Assembly: GCA_046733295.1 (NCBI GenBank)
Contig: JBKPOY010000031.1
Coordinates: 1 to 64,000, forward strand
Length of the DNA stretch: 64,000 nucleotides
Direction: 5' to 3'
From: 13-2-20CM-68-14 sp046733295
GTDB lineage: Bacteria; Actinomycetota; Thermoleophilia; Gaiellales; Gaiellaceae
Shown piece by piece: positions 1 to 8,425 of the stretch. A program made the position numbers and the translations under genes. The stretch's first letter is position 1; each line of letters begins with the position of its first letter. A model generated the notes under the pieces. The model saw only the letters and a program-made list of their open reading frames with translations. It was not told where the DNA came from and did not search any database.

Positions 1-201
1 CGCGGCCGGACGAGAACCGGCTGGATCACTCCCTGGGACTTGATCGAGTCGGCAAGCGCGGAGGTCGCCTCGGCGTCGAATCGCCGCCGCGGCTGGCGCG
101 GGTTCGGGTGGATCGCCTCGACCGGCAGGTGGACGAGCTCCGGCTCATGGGCGCCGCCGATGAGGACTTCGAGGCCCCGGCCGAGGCCGCGGCGCGGCTG
201 G

Positions 202-218
<17 letters not shown>
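1..218 (-). CDS. parB: ParB chromosome-partitioning protein, N-terminal part (cut by window edge)
   Basis: Only the first 72 or so codons are inside the window, reading leftward off position 1. The visible protein has the classic ParB opening: an RRGLGRGLEVLIGG stretch, then VEAIHPNPRQPRRRFD and a SIKSQGVIQPVLVRP segment, which belong to the ParB/Srx nuclease-like CTP-binding domain. ParB binds parS sites near the origin and works with ParA. No ATG is available. A TTG at 216-218 lies inside the end of parA, with a purine-rich GGAAGGTGG stretch upstream, so the gene overlaps parA by 17 bp and is probably translationally coupled. The start is inferred; the identity is secure from sequence and context. 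Confidence 0.85.
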
Positions 219-957
<739 letters not shown>

Positions 958-990
958 GGCTCGAGCGTACGCGTCGCCGCGGACGTTTCT

Positions 991-1085
991 GCCGGGCCGG
1001 TGGGGACTGTCCCCACGAACTGCCCCGCGGCGCCATGGCTACTGCAACGAAAGTGTGACGTTTCTCCCACAGAGCGAAGGCACGG
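991..1085. repeat. REP-like intergenic repeat, copy 1
   Basis: The segment between parA and rsmG matches 61620-61707 over roughly 85 bp with few substitutions and small indels. Its core is the 17-bp palindrome GTGGGGACTGTCCCCAC at 1000-1016, followed by shared text beginning CGAACTGCCCCGCG. Both copies end in AGGCACGG. The element abuts the rsmG stop codon and can form a strong hairpin. It looks like a dispersed REP-type element rather than part of a gene; a mobilising transposase is not seen here. Confidence 0.8.
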
Positions 1086-1673
1086 TCATCCCAGGGGCCG
1101 CTTTCTTGCTACACCGGGGCGGCGTGGAAAGCCTGGTGGCGTCGGCTCGAGCTTCTCGAGCACGAGCAAACCCGGGGCCTCTTCGGCTGGTCCGCCGCCG
1201 AGCTGCGCCGAGACGCGCGAGACGGCCTGTGCATCCGCGCTCGGGCCGACGAACAGGATCGCGGCGCCGCCCGGCTGGACGAGCGACAGGCACCATTCGG
1301 CCGCGACGGGCGGCGGGGCCAGCGCTTTCGCGACCGCCACGCCGAACTCGTCCGTGCCCTGCTCCTCCGCGCGGCCCTGGACGACGGCGACGTTCGGGAA
1401 TCCGCGCGCGGCCTCCCGCAAGAAGACGCACTTCTGGCCGTTCGCCTCGAGCAGCGTCACCGAGCGCCTGGGCAGGGCGGCGGCCAGCGGAATCCCGGGC
1501 GCACCGCCACCGGAGCCGACGTCCACGATCGGCCCGCCGAAGCGCCGCACGGCGTCGAGGGCCGCGAGGCTCTCCTCGACATGCACGCGCCGCGCCTCCG
1601 CAGGATCGCGGATCGCGGTCAGACCGGGTGTCGCGAGCAGTGACGCGAGCCAGCGCTCGAGCCGCTCATCCAC
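1086..1673 (-). CDS. rsmG: 16S rRNA (guanine-527-N7) methyltransferase RsmG (GidB)
   Basis: 195-residue class I SAM methyltransferase with the SAM-binding loop VDVGSGGGAPGIPLA near residues 50-64 and an LLEANGQKCVFLRE acidic loop that are diagnostic of RsmG. The family methylates G527 of 16S rRNA; loss gives low-level streptomycin resistance. The start overlaps the end of khpB by 8 bp, so it sits in the khpB-rsmG-parA order found beside oriC in many bacteria. The length is slightly short for the family. The C-terminus ends in a basic tail (ARKRPLG). Confidence 0.94.
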   Translation of the reverse strand: MDERLERWLASLLATPGLTAIRDPAEARRVHVEESLAALDAVRRFGGPIVDVGSGGGAPGIPLAAALPRRSVTLLEANGQKCVFLREAARGFPNVAVVQGRAEEQGTDEFGVAVAKALAPPPVAAEWCLSLVQPGGAAILFVGPSADAQAVSRVSAQLGGGPAEEAPGLLVLEKLEPTPPGFPRRPGVARKRPLG

Positions 1674-2355
1674 TCGGGCGGATGACGACGAAGCGGTTTG
1701 GCTCGGTGCCCTCGCTCGAGGTCTCGACGCCCGGGTAGTCCTTCAGGCGAACGTGCACCACCTTCCGCTCCACCGCGGTCATCGGCTCGAGCTCGACCGG
1801 CTCGCCCGCCGAGACCGCCCGCTCGGCGCTCCGGACGGCGAGGGCGTCCAGAGACGCCTTCCGCCGGTCTCGATACCCCGCCGCGTCGACGACAATCGCC
1901 TTGCGGCCGTCCGTCTGGCCGCGGAAGACGATCGCGTTCACGAGATACTGGATCGCGTCGATCGTCTGGCCGTGCTTGCCGATCAGGAGGCCGAGGTCCC
2001 GGCCGGAGAACGACGCGACGAGCGACTCGTCGTCCTCGTCGATCGCGAGCTTCGCCTGCACCCCGATCTCCCGCACGATGCGCTCGAGCAGCCCGCGGAC
2101 GGTCGCCGCCAGCTCGCTTTCCTCGCGCTCTTCCCCCACCGCCGGCCCCGTGGCCGCGCCTGCCTCGACGGTGGCGATCACGCGCGCGGGCGAGTACCCC
2201 ACTCCGAGCAGCCCGCGTTCCCCTTCCGAGACCACCTGGAACTGGACCGCGCCCTTGTCGAGCCCGGGCTGGAGCTTCTCGAGCTCGCGAAGTGCGGACC
2301 ACTTGGCCTCGCCGACCGTCTCGCCCGTCGCCTCGATCTGGAGCTGCTCGCTCAT
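1666..2355 (-). CDS. khpB: Jag/KhpB RNA-binding protein (Jag_N, KH and R3H domains)
   Basis: 229 residues. The N-terminal ~50 residues form a Jag_N domain (ATGETVGEAKWSALRELE). A KH domain carries LLIGKHGQTIDAIQYL near residues 125-140, where the GKHG loop is the RNA-contacting GxxG. An R3H domain follows, with YRDRRKASLDALAVRSAERA and a final LKDYPGVETSSEGTEPNRF. KhpB (Jag, EloR) pairs with KhpA to bind RNA and influences cell elongation in Firmicutes. Its ATG overlaps the yidC stop by 4 bp. The ~60-residue acidic/alanine-rich linker after Jag_N is typical. Confidence 0.94.
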   Translation of the reverse strand: MSEQLQIEATGETVGEAKWSALRELEKLQPGLDKGAVQFQVVSEGERGLLGVGYSPARVIATVEAGAATGPAVGEEREESELAATVRGLLERIVREIGVQAKLAIDEDDESLVASFSGRDLGLLIGKHGQTIDAIQYLVNAIVFRGQTDGRKAIVVDAAGYRDRRKASLDALAVRSAERAVSAGEPVELEPMTAVERKVVHVRLKDYPGVETSSEGTEPNRFVVIRPSG

Positions 2356-3182
2356 CGGCGCGCGCGCTTCTTCCGCTTGACGCGGCGTGGCGTGGACGGC
2401 TGCGAGGGCTGCTGCTCGTTCGCCGGCGCCGGCTTGGGCTCGCCGTCGCCTCCGGCCTCCTCCACCTTCGGCGGCGTCCGCGAGGAGCGTTTCGCCCCCT
2501 TAGCCGCGGGCTTCGCGGCTGCGGGGCCCTTCGGCACGAGCCGGCGCGTGACGAGCCCCTGGCCCACCGTCCACAGGTTCGTCGTCACCCAGTAGATGAC
2601 GAGCCCCATCGGGAACCGCAACAGGAACGTGATGAAGAAGATCGGCAGGATCATCATCAGCGTTCGTTGCGTCTTGTCCATCGTCGCGGACATGAAGTAG
2701 GTCGAGGACACCTGGCTCGCGGCGTAGATGACGAGCAGCAGGTAGCCCGACCAGTGCGCGTTCGCGTGATCGGCAATGTTCGGAACGATGTGCAGCCACG
2801 ACAACGACCCCGGCGGCGGGTGCTTCGAGAAGGTGTTCAGGACGAAGTAGAGCGCGAAGAAGATCGGGATCTGGAAGAGGATCGGCAGGCACGACGAGGC
2901 CGGGTTGATCTGGTTCTCCCGGTAGAACTTCATCAGCTCTTCCTGCTGGCGCTTCTTGTCGGCCTTGTACTTCTGCTGGATCGCCTTCATCTCCGGCATG
3001 TGCGCCTGCATCGATTGCATCGAGTGGATCTGCTTGACGGTCAGCGGGACGAGCGCGATCCGGACAAGGATCGTCAGGGCGACGATCGACCACGCCCACG
3101 GGAGGCCGATCGTCCCGTGGATCCAGTCGAGGACGTCGCGGAGCAGATGCTCCAGCGGGGTCAGCGGGCTGAAGACGATCAC
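2352..3182 (-). CDS. yidC: YidC/Oxa1 membrane protein insertase
   Basis: 276 residues. It inserts and folds inner-membrane proteins, alone or with SecYEG. The N-terminus (VFSPLTPLEHLLRDVLDW) lacks the large periplasmic domain of Gram-negative YidC, as in Gram-positive types. Five hydrophobic segments are visible, the first spanning WSIVALTILVRIALVPL, with the hydrophilic cytoplasmic hairpin MPEMKAIQQKYKADKKRQQ between TM1 and TM2. The C-terminal ~70 residues are a Lys/Arg/Pro-rich tail ending KRKKRARR, which usually contacts ribosomes. I chose the GTG at 3180-3182 because it overlaps the yidD stop as GTGA; longer readings only add translated yidD sequence. Confidence 0.95.
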   Translation of the reverse strand: MIVFSPLTPLEHLLRDVLDWIHGTIGLPWAWSIVALTILVRIALVPLTVKQIHSMQSMQAHMPEMKAIQQKYKADKKRQQEELMKFYRENQINPASSCLPILFQIPIFFALYFVLNTFSKHPPPGSLSWLHIVPNIADHANAHWSGYLLLVIYAASQVSSTYFMSATMDKTQRTLMMILPIFFITFLLRFPMGLVIYWVTTNLWTVGQGLVTRRLVPKGPAAAKPAAKGAKRSSRTPPKVEEAGGDGEPKPAPANEQQPSQPSTPRRVKRKKRARR

Positions 3183-3406
3183 GCGAAGAGCCTTTGATCC
3201 TTCGCGTGGTCGACCCCGCCGTGGCTCCACGGATTGCAGCGCAAGAGCCGCCAGCCGGCGAGGATCGAACCCTTCACGAAGCCGAACTCACGCAGTGCGT
3301 CGAGCGCGTACTGCGAGCAGGAGGGGTGGAACTTGCAGCGGTTGCCCAGCAGCGGACTGACGATCCACCGGTACACGTGGAGCAACCCGATCGCGAGGTA
3401 CCTCAC
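3179..3406 (-). CDS. yidD: YidD membrane protein insertion efficiency factor
   Basis: 75 residues with the whole family signature: YRWIVSPLLGNRCKFHPSCS near the N-terminus and a C-terminal RCNPWSHGGVD. YidD is a small amphipathic peripheral membrane protein that assists YidC-dependent insertion. It sits between rnpA and yidC as in most bacteria. The GTG start overlaps the rnpA stop codon as GTGA, and its own stop overlaps yidC in the same way, so the three genes are translationally chained. Confidence 0.95.
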   Translation of the reverse strand: MRYLAIGLLHVYRWIVSPLLGNRCKFHPSCSQYALDALREFGFVKGSILAGWRLLRCNPWSHGGVDHAKDQRLFA

Positions 3407-3753
3407 GCAGCCGCCTTCCCGAGCACCTCGTCGACGCGTTCGCCGAGCCAGTCGGCGCCGCGCTCCTCCGCCGCCTCGGCCAGGCCCGGCCGGACGATGA
3501 GAACGTAATCTCGTCCCGGCGCGAGGCGCTCGAGGCGCGCGCGCCAGAGCTCGCGCAGCCGCCGCTTGATCCGGTTTCGCGCCACGGCGCTTCCGACCGC
3601 CTTCTTCGGCACCGAGAGCCCCAGGCGCGGCTCGCCGCCGTCCTCCTCGCGCGTGAACGAGTAGAGAGTCAGGAACCGCGTCGAGACGGACCGGCCGTGC
3701 CGGTAGACCGCATCGAAGTCCCGCGAGCGCGAGAGGCGGTGGCGGCGGTTCAT
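3403..3753 (-). CDS. rnpA: Ribonuclease P protein component
   Basis: 116 residues. The basic RNase P protein subunit opens with RRHRLSRSRDFDAVYRHGRS and carries the family's RNR box as VARNRIKRRLRELWR near residues 58-72. It binds the 5' leader of pre-tRNA and stabilises the RNase P RNA, which is not in this window. It lies 11 bp downstream of rpmH in the conserved rpmH-rnpA order, and its stop overlaps yidD. Confidence 0.96.
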   Translation of the reverse strand: MNRRHRLSRSRDFDAVYRHGRSVSTRFLTLYSFTREEDGGEPRLGLSVPKKAVGSAVARNRIKRRLRELWRARLERLAPGRDYVLIVRPGLAEAAEERGADWLGERVDEVLGKAAA

Positions 3754-3764
3754 GTCGCCCGCGC

Positions 3765-3899
3765 CTACGCGGAAAGGCGCTTCCGGCCGCGCGCCCGCCG
3801 CCTCTTGAGGATGGCGCGGCCGGCACGCGTCGCCATCCGGGCGCGGAAGCCGTGCCTTCGCTTACGCCTGCGTACGTTGGGCTGGTAGGTGCGCTTCAC
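3765..3899 (-). CDS. rpmH: 50S ribosomal protein L34
   Basis: 44 residues, the standard bL34 length, beginning KRTYQPN and continuing RRRKRRHGFRARM, extremely rich in Arg and Lys. The start is a GTG at 3897-3899, since no ATG precedes the conserved KRTYQPN. No strong ribosome-binding site is visible. It is the first gene of the leftward rpmH-rnpA-yidD-yidC-khpB-rsmG cluster and borders the candidate origin. Confidence 0.96.
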   Translation of the reverse strand: MKRTYQPNVRRRKRRHGFRARMATRAGRAILKRRRARGRKRLSA

Positions 3900-3949
3900 G
3901 AGAAGTTCGAGAGAGAAAAAGACGCGACGAGCGGCCCCGTCGCCGCGCC

Positions 3950-3955
3950 AGTATA
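3950..3955 (-). promoter_or_regulatory. -10-like box of the leftward rpmH operon
   Basis: TATACT on the minus strand, 50 nt before the rpmH start. No convincing -35 element is spaced correctly, so this is a weak call based on the hexamer and its position. Confidence 0.4.
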
Positions 3956-4155
3956 GACGAGCGCCTCGGGGTCGCTTGTCCACAGAGAAATGTGGCGCGG
4001 AGGTGAACGGGAAGCGTTGTCCCTGAGCCAAACGCGCGCCCTCGACGTCGTCCATCCAGACACAAATCCACAGGTGTGGAAAGGTATGTGGGACTTTGCA
4101 AAATCCCCTGCAAATCGGCCCTTTACGCCGCATGCGAATCTTCCCAAAATGGGCA

Positions 4156-4184
4156 TTGAGCGCGGGGCCGACCGTTGCTATGCT
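4156..4184 (+). promoter_or_regulatory. dnaA promoter
   Basis: TTGAGC at 4156-4161 and TATGCT at 4179-4184 with a 17-bp spacer, a good match to a housekeeping sigma-70 promoter. Transcription would start near 4191 and leave about a 33-nt leader. An AAGGAG at 4206-4211 precedes the GTG start at 4224. Confidence 0.65.
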
Positions 4185-4223
4185 CGCCACTCTTTTCGGC
4201 GGAGCAAGGAGCGTCCCGGCAGG

Positions 4224-5567
4224 GTGGAGAAGCCAATCGAGCTGACTGCGGAAGGGGTCTGGGACGAAGTTTCGGGTCGGCTCCGGGAGGCGCTCAACGG
4301 AAACACCTTCTCGACCTGGTTCGCGGAAGTCGCGGCGCTCGAGATCAACGATCGCGAGCTCGTCCTCGGCGTGCCGAACGACTTCACGCGCGACTGGATC
4401 GACGGTCATTTCCTCGACCTGATCACCGTCGCCGTCGGCGAGGTCGCCGGCGAGCGCAGCGTCCGGCTCGCCGTCCGTCAGACCAACAAAGAGATCGTCG
4501 AGAAACCCGAACCGCCGCGAAAGCGCGAGCAGCCCGGGCTCGGGATGAGCGCGAAGTACACCTTCGACTCCTTCGTGATCGGCTCGTCGAACCGCTTCGC
4601 CCACGCCGCAGCCCTTGCGGTCGCGGAAGCACCGGCGCAGGCGTACAACCCCCTGTTCATCTACGGCGGCACCGGCCTCGGCAAGACCCACCTCCTGCAA
4701 GCCGTTGCGCAGTACGTCGGCGAGCATTCGAGCGGGCTCGCGGTTCGCTACGTGACCAGTGAGACGTTCATGAACGACTTCATCAACTCGCTCCGGGACA
4801 AGCGCATCGAGGGCTTCAAGCAGCGATACCGCACGTACGACCTGCTGCTCGTCGACGACGTCCAGTTCTTCGAGCACAAAGAGCGGATCCAGGAGGAGTT
4901 CTTCCACACCTTCAACTCGCTCTACGAGACCGGCAGCCAGATCGTCATGTCATCCGACCGGCCGCCGCGGGACATCGCGACGCTCGAGGAGCGTCTGCGG
5001 TCACGCTTCGAATGGGGGCTGATCACCGACATCCAGCCGCCCGACCTCGAGACCCGGATCGCGATCCTCCGCAAACGCGTCAAGACCGACAACATCCACG
5101 TCCCCGATCCTCAGGTTCTCACGTTCATCGCCAGCCGCGTATCGACGAACATCCGTGAGCTCGAAGGCGCCCTCACCCGGGTGGTCGCGTTCTGCTCCCT
5201 GACCGGCCGACCGATGTCCGAGGACCTCGCCCAGGACGTGCTCAAGGACGTTTTTCCCCAGGGCGACCTGCCCCAGGTCACGATCGAACGGATCCAGGAG
5301 ATCATCTCCGACCGCTTCGGGCTCTCGCTCGAAGAACTCTGCGGCGACAAGCGCTCTCAGAACATTGTCTATCCCCGCCAGGTTGCGATGTACCTCTCGC
5401 GCGAGCTCACCGACTCGTCGCTGCCGAAGATCGGCAAGCAGTTCGGCGGCCGCGACCACACCACGGTCATCCACGCGACGTCGAAGATCGCCCGCATGAT
5501 CCGCGAGGACCGGTCTGTGTACAACCTCGTGCAAGAGTTGACCGCACGCATCAAACAAGTCCGGTAG
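4224..5567 (+). CDS. dnaA: Chromosomal replication initiator protein DnaA
   Basis: 447 residues. Domain I covers about residues 1-80 (GVWDEVSGRL, TFSTWFAEV), followed by an unusually short linker. The AAA+ domain carries Walker A GGTGLGKTH at 148-156, Walker B LLLVDDVQF and the box VII/sensor region. The C-terminal DNA-binding domain contains the DnaA signature GGRDHTTVIHATSKI. DnaA melts oriC and loads the replicative helicase. I chose GTG 4224 because the upstream in-frame extension is non-conserved origin DNA and because of the promoter and AAGGAG placement. It leads the rightward replication genes. Confidence 0.97.
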   Translation: MEKPIELTAEGVWDEVSGRLREALNGNTFSTWFAEVAALEINDRELVLGVPNDFTRDWIDGHFLDLITVAVGEVAGERSVRLAVRQTNKEIVEKPEPPRKREQPGLGMSAKYTFDSFVIGSSNRFAHAAALAVAEAPAQAYNPLFIYGGTGLGKTHLLQAVAQYVGEHSSGLAVRYVTSETFMNDFINSLRDKRIEGFKQRYRTYDLLLVDDVQFFEHKERIQEEFFHTFNSLYETGSQIVMSSDRPPRDIATLEERLRSRFEWGLITDIQPPDLETRIAILRKRVKTDNIHVPDPQVLTFIASRVSTNIRELEGALTRVVAFCSLTGRPMSEDLAQDVLKDVFPQGDLPQVTIERIQEIISDRFGLSLEELCGDKRSQNIVYPRQVAMYLSRELTDSSLPKIGKQFGGRDHTTVIHATSKIARMIREDRSVYNLVQELTARIKQVR

Positions 5568-5726
5568 CGCTGTGGGTCCCCGAGACACCTCCCGTTGACC
5601 CTGTCGAAGAAGGCATCCTTGTCCCCAACGGCCGTCCACGCCCTAAACGCCCGCGCCATGCGGGTTCGGCGACGTCGTCCCCGGAGTCCACACTCCCTAT
5701 GACTTCTACGAGAGGAATTTCATTAA
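5568..5726. other. dnaA-dnaN intergenic region with two hairpins
   Basis: 159 bp without a gene. It contains CCCGC-n5-GCGGG (5650-5664) and GGAGT-CCAC-ACTCC (5683-5696), both perfect short inverted repeats. I see no clear DnaA box. The AGAGGA near 5711 is a plausible ribosome-binding site for dnaN. Confidence 0.5.
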
Positions 5727-6863
5727 ATGCTTGATGCAGAGACCGTTGTGAGCTCCGGGACGATGAAAGTCACCTGTACGCGAGACGAGCTGACCGAGAA
5801 GCTCGCGATCGTCTCCCGCGGCGTCTCGACTCGAACCGCCGTCCAGATCCTCGGCGGCGTTCTCCTCACGGCCGAAGGTGGCCAGTTGACGCTTGCGGCG
5901 ACCGACATGGAGCTGTCGCTGCGCGCCTCGCTCGAGGCGCAGGTGGAAGGGGAAGGCGCTGTCGTCGTGCCGGGACGACTCCTCGTCGATCTGGTCCGGC
6001 TTCTGCCCGAGAGCGAGGTCACGATCGAGCAGCGCGCGGACGAAGGCGTGATCCACGTTTCGAGCGGATCCTTCGAGTCGCGGTTGAACACCTTCACGGC
6101 CGAGGACTTTCCTCGTCTGCCGGACGCCGAGGGCCTGGAGCGGCACGCGGTCGACCGCGGCGCGCTGCTCGAGACGATTGGGCGGGTGAGCCGCTCGGCG
6201 TCGCGAGACGAGTCCCGCCCTGTGCTCACCGGCATCCTCGTTCGGTTCGAGCCGGACAAGATCATCATGGCCGCGACGGACTCATACCGGCTGTCCGTCA
6301 AGGAGACCGACCTGGCGGGGTCTGCGCCCGAGCTGGAGGCGATCGTCCCGGCGCGCGCTCTATCGGAGTTGGCGCGCGTGGCTCAGGCCGCGGAGACCAT
6401 CGAGCTCGGCGTCCACGAGAACCAGGTCGTGTTCGGGATCGACGGCATCTGGCTCACCACGCGCCGAATTGACGGGCAGTTCCCGAACTACAAGCAGCTC
6501 GTGCCCGAGAGCTTCGAGTACGAGCTGACGATGCCGCGAGAGGAGCTGCTCGACGTCGTCCGGCGGATCGCGGTGATGGCGCAGCGCAACTCCCCGCTGC
6601 GGCTTCGCTTCGCCGAAGGCGAACTCACCGTCTCTGCGCGGACGCAGGACGTGGGCGAGGCCGAGGAGTCGCTCCCGGTCTCTTTTGCCGGCGAGCCGCT
6701 CGAGATCGGCTTCAACGCCGAGTTCCTCCGCGACGGTGTCGAGTCCGTGACGACCGAGACGATCCGCATGCGTCTGATCAGCCCCCTCCGGCCGTGTGTT
6801 CTGCAGGCCGAGGGCTCGGACGACTTCCTGTACCTGATCATGCCCATCCGCTTGGCGGGTTGA
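5727..6863 (+). CDS. dnaN: DNA polymerase III sliding clamp (beta subunit)
   Basis: 378 residues forming the three-fold repeated clamp domain; the dimer encircles DNA and tethers the polymerase. Recognisable segments are KVTCTRDELTEKLAIVSRGVS at the start, SRPVLTGILVRF in the middle and the terminal LYLIMPIRL that lines the protein-binding groove. ATG 5727 has an AGAGGA upstream. An internal ATG at 5763 begins exactly where most family members begin (MKVTCTRDEL), so the first 12 residues may not be used. Confidence 0.97.
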   Translation: MLDAETVVSSGTMKVTCTRDELTEKLAIVSRGVSTRTAVQILGGVLLTAEGGQLTLAATDMELSLRASLEAQVEGEGAVVVPGRLLVDLVRLLPESEVTIEQRADEGVIHVSSGSFESRLNTFTAEDFPRLPDAEGLERHAVDRGALLETIGRVSRSASRDESRPVLTGILVRFEPDKIIMAATDSYRLSVKETDLAGSAPELEAIVPARALSELARVAQAAETIELGVHENQVVFGIDGIWLTTRRIDGQFPNYKQLVPESFEYELTMPREELLDVVRRIAVMAQRNSPLRLRFAEGELTVSARTQDVGEAEESLPVSFAGEPLEIGFNAEFLRDGVESVTTETIRMRLISPLRPCVLQAEGSDDFLYLIMPIRLAG

Positions 6864-7942
6864 GCGGTGGCCGGCTGATCGTCGGATCCGTCGCGCTCAG
6901 AGACTTCCGGTCGTACGCGCGGCTCGAGCTCGACATCGAGTCCGGGCTCGTTCTGGTCGCCGGGCCGAACGGAGCCGGGAAGACGAACTTGCTCGAGTCC
7001 CTCCACGTGGGGACGCAGGGGTTCTCGCCGCGGACGAGGAGTGATGCAGGCCTGATCCGCTTCGGCTCCGAGGCGGCGCGGGTGGCGTTGAGGGGCCTCC
7101 GGGGCCGCACGCCTCTCGAGCTCGACGTTGTGCTCCGCGTGGGCGATGCGAAGCGGGCGACCTTGAACAGGGCGCGGCTCGCGAGCGCCGAGCAGCTTCG
7201 CAGCGAGGTGGCGACCCTCGTCTTCACGCCGGACCGCCTGGTCGTGGTCAAGGGTGGCCCGGCCGCAAGGCGCGCGTATTTCGACCGCGCGCTCGGCCGG
7301 GCTGCGCCGGCACAGGCGTCGCTGTCGACCGAGTACGCCGCGGCTCTGGCCCAGCGAAATGCGTCCCTGCGCGCCGTCACCGGAGGCTACGGCTCGCGCG
7401 AGTCGCTCGAGCCGTGGACCGAGCGTGTGGCCGCGCTCGGGAGCGAGCTCGTCGCTGGACGGCGCCGGCTGATCGAGCTGCTCGAGCCCGTGTTCGCGGC
7501 GCGGGCGGCCGAGCTTCGGCTCGCGGACGCCGCGCTCCGCTACGAGAGCGAGCCCCTCACGCGTGAGGGGCTCGAGTCGCGGCTCGAACGCGATCTCGAC
7601 CGTGGATCGACCGGAGCCGGGCCCCATCTGGACGACGTCGAGATCCTGGCCGGCGATCGCGACCTCCGTGCCTACGGCTCGCAGGGAGAGCAGCGGCTCG
7701 CGGTGCTCGCGCTGCTCCTCGCCGAGGCGGAGCTCGTCCGCGAGCGCCGCGGATTTCCACCTCTCCTCCTCCTGGACGACGTGCTCTCGGAGCTCGATCC
7801 GGAACGGCGGTCGATCCTCGCGGAACGCCTCCGCACCTTCGGGCAGACGCTGATCACGACGACCAGCGCCGCTGCGCTGCCGGCCGAGCCCGATCAGCTG
7901 GTGGAGGTGACGGCCGGCGAACAGGGAACGGTCGTTCGGTGA
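6860..7942 (+). CDS. recF: DNA replication and repair protein RecF
   Basis: 360-residue SMC-like ATPase with Walker A GPNGAGKTN at residues 35-43, an arm region containing RAYFDRALG, and Walker B PLLLLDDVLSELDPERR near the C-terminus. RecF helps load RecA on gapped DNA with RecO and RecR. The start is the TTG at 6860, which overlaps the dnaN stop as TTGA and gives the normal N-terminus VGSVALRDFRSY. Longer readings only translate dnaN sequence. Confidence 0.95.
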   Translation: MSGGRLIVGSVALRDFRSYARLELDIESGLVLVAGPNGAGKTNLLESLHVGTQGFSPRTRSDAGLIRFGSEAARVALRGLRGRTPLELDVVLRVGDAKRATLNRARLASAEQLRSEVATLVFTPDRLVVVKGGPAARRAYFDRALGRAAPAQASLSTEYAAALAQRNASLRAVTGGYGSRESLEPWTERVAALGSELVAGRRRLIELLEPVFAARAAELRLADAALRYESEPLTREGLESRLERDLDRGSTGAGPHLDDVEILAGDRDLRAYGSQGEQRLAVLALLLAEAELVRERRGFPPLLLLDDVLSELDPERRSILAERLRTFGQTLITTTSAAALPAEPDQLVEVTAGEQGTVVR

Positions 7943-8379
7943 GGCAGCTCGGGGACGATGTGCGACGCGAGCTCGGCCGCTTCGGTGCTCCGGGCGCGCT
8001 GCCGGAGCTCGTCGAGGCGTGGCCGGAGGCAGTCGGCGACACGATCGCCCGCAACGCATGGCCCGCGCGGGTCGCGCGGGACGGCACCTTGCATGTCAAC
8101 ACGGCCGACTCGGTGTGGGCGTTCGAGCTGACCAGCCGCGCAACGGCCATCGCCGAGCGGCTCGGAATCGCGCGCGTCCGCTTCGCGGCGGGGCCCCTCC
8201 CCGAGCCGGCCGCAGAGCCTGTCGAGCGTGCCCGAAAACGCCCGATCCGGCCGTCGGAGAGGGACCGCGCGGAGGGCTCCCGTCTCGCCGCCGGAATCGA
8301 GGACGAAAAACTGCGCAAAATCGTTGCAAGAGCCGCCGCAGCAAGCCTCGCGGGCGGCGTTTCCGACCGCTCGTTCTGA
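7939..8379 (+). CDS. DUF721 (DciA-like) protein
   Basis: 146 residues. Residues about 1-95 match the DUF721 pattern: LPELVEAWPEAVGDTIARNAWPAR, then DGTLHVNTADSVWAFELT. DUF721 defines DciA, a loader or operator of the replicative helicase DnaB in bacteria lacking DnaC or DnaI. Its place between recF and gyrB fits, as in Mycobacterium and Streptomyces. The C-terminal ~50 residues are charged and unlike the family core. The GTG start overlaps the recF stop as GTGA. The DciA role is inferred from family and context. Confidence 0.85.
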   Translation: MRQLGDDVRRELGRFGAPGALPELVEAWPEAVGDTIARNAWPARVARDGTLHVNTADSVWAFELTSRATAIAERLGIARVRFAAGPLPEPAAEPVERARKRPIRPSERDRAEGSRLAAGIEDEKLRKIVARAAAASLAGGVSDRSF

Positions 8380-8424
8380 TAGAATTGCTCAGGTTGGAAT
8401 TCGGCCCGAATGCAGGGCTTTTTT
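8380..8424 (+). terminator. Hairpin plus T-run immediately before gyrB, with a -10-like TAGAAT
   Basis: TAGAAT at 8380-8385 directly follows the upstream stop codon. It is followed by GCCC (8404-8407), a 7-nt loop, GGGC (8415-8418) and six Ts (8419-8424), the shape of an intrinsic terminator with a short stem. The gyrB start codon comes only 1 nt later. It could terminate the dnaA-dciA transcript, or act as an attenuator of gyrB. Confidence 0.45.
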
Positions 8425-8425
8425 A

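Larger units (their letters stand above)
3900..4223. other. Candidate chromosomal origin (oriC) between rpmH and dnaA
   Basis: A 324-bp gap without a coding region, in the position of oriC in most Actinomycetota. DnaA-box-like nonamers (consensus TTATCCACA) are TTGTCCACA at 3976-3984, AAATCCACA at 4064-4072 and, inverted, TGTGGAAAG at 4075-4083 (CTTTCCACA on the other strand). The last two face each other. Local AT content rises between about 4060 and 4160. Transcription diverges from it in both directions. Only three recognisable boxes are few for an origin, so part of the function could lie elsewhere. Confidence 0.65.

Noticed and set aside
1000..2595. Long rightward open frame opposite rsmG, khpB and the end of yidC
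   Set aside because: It lies antisense to three genes with clear family motifs and has no recognisable domain.
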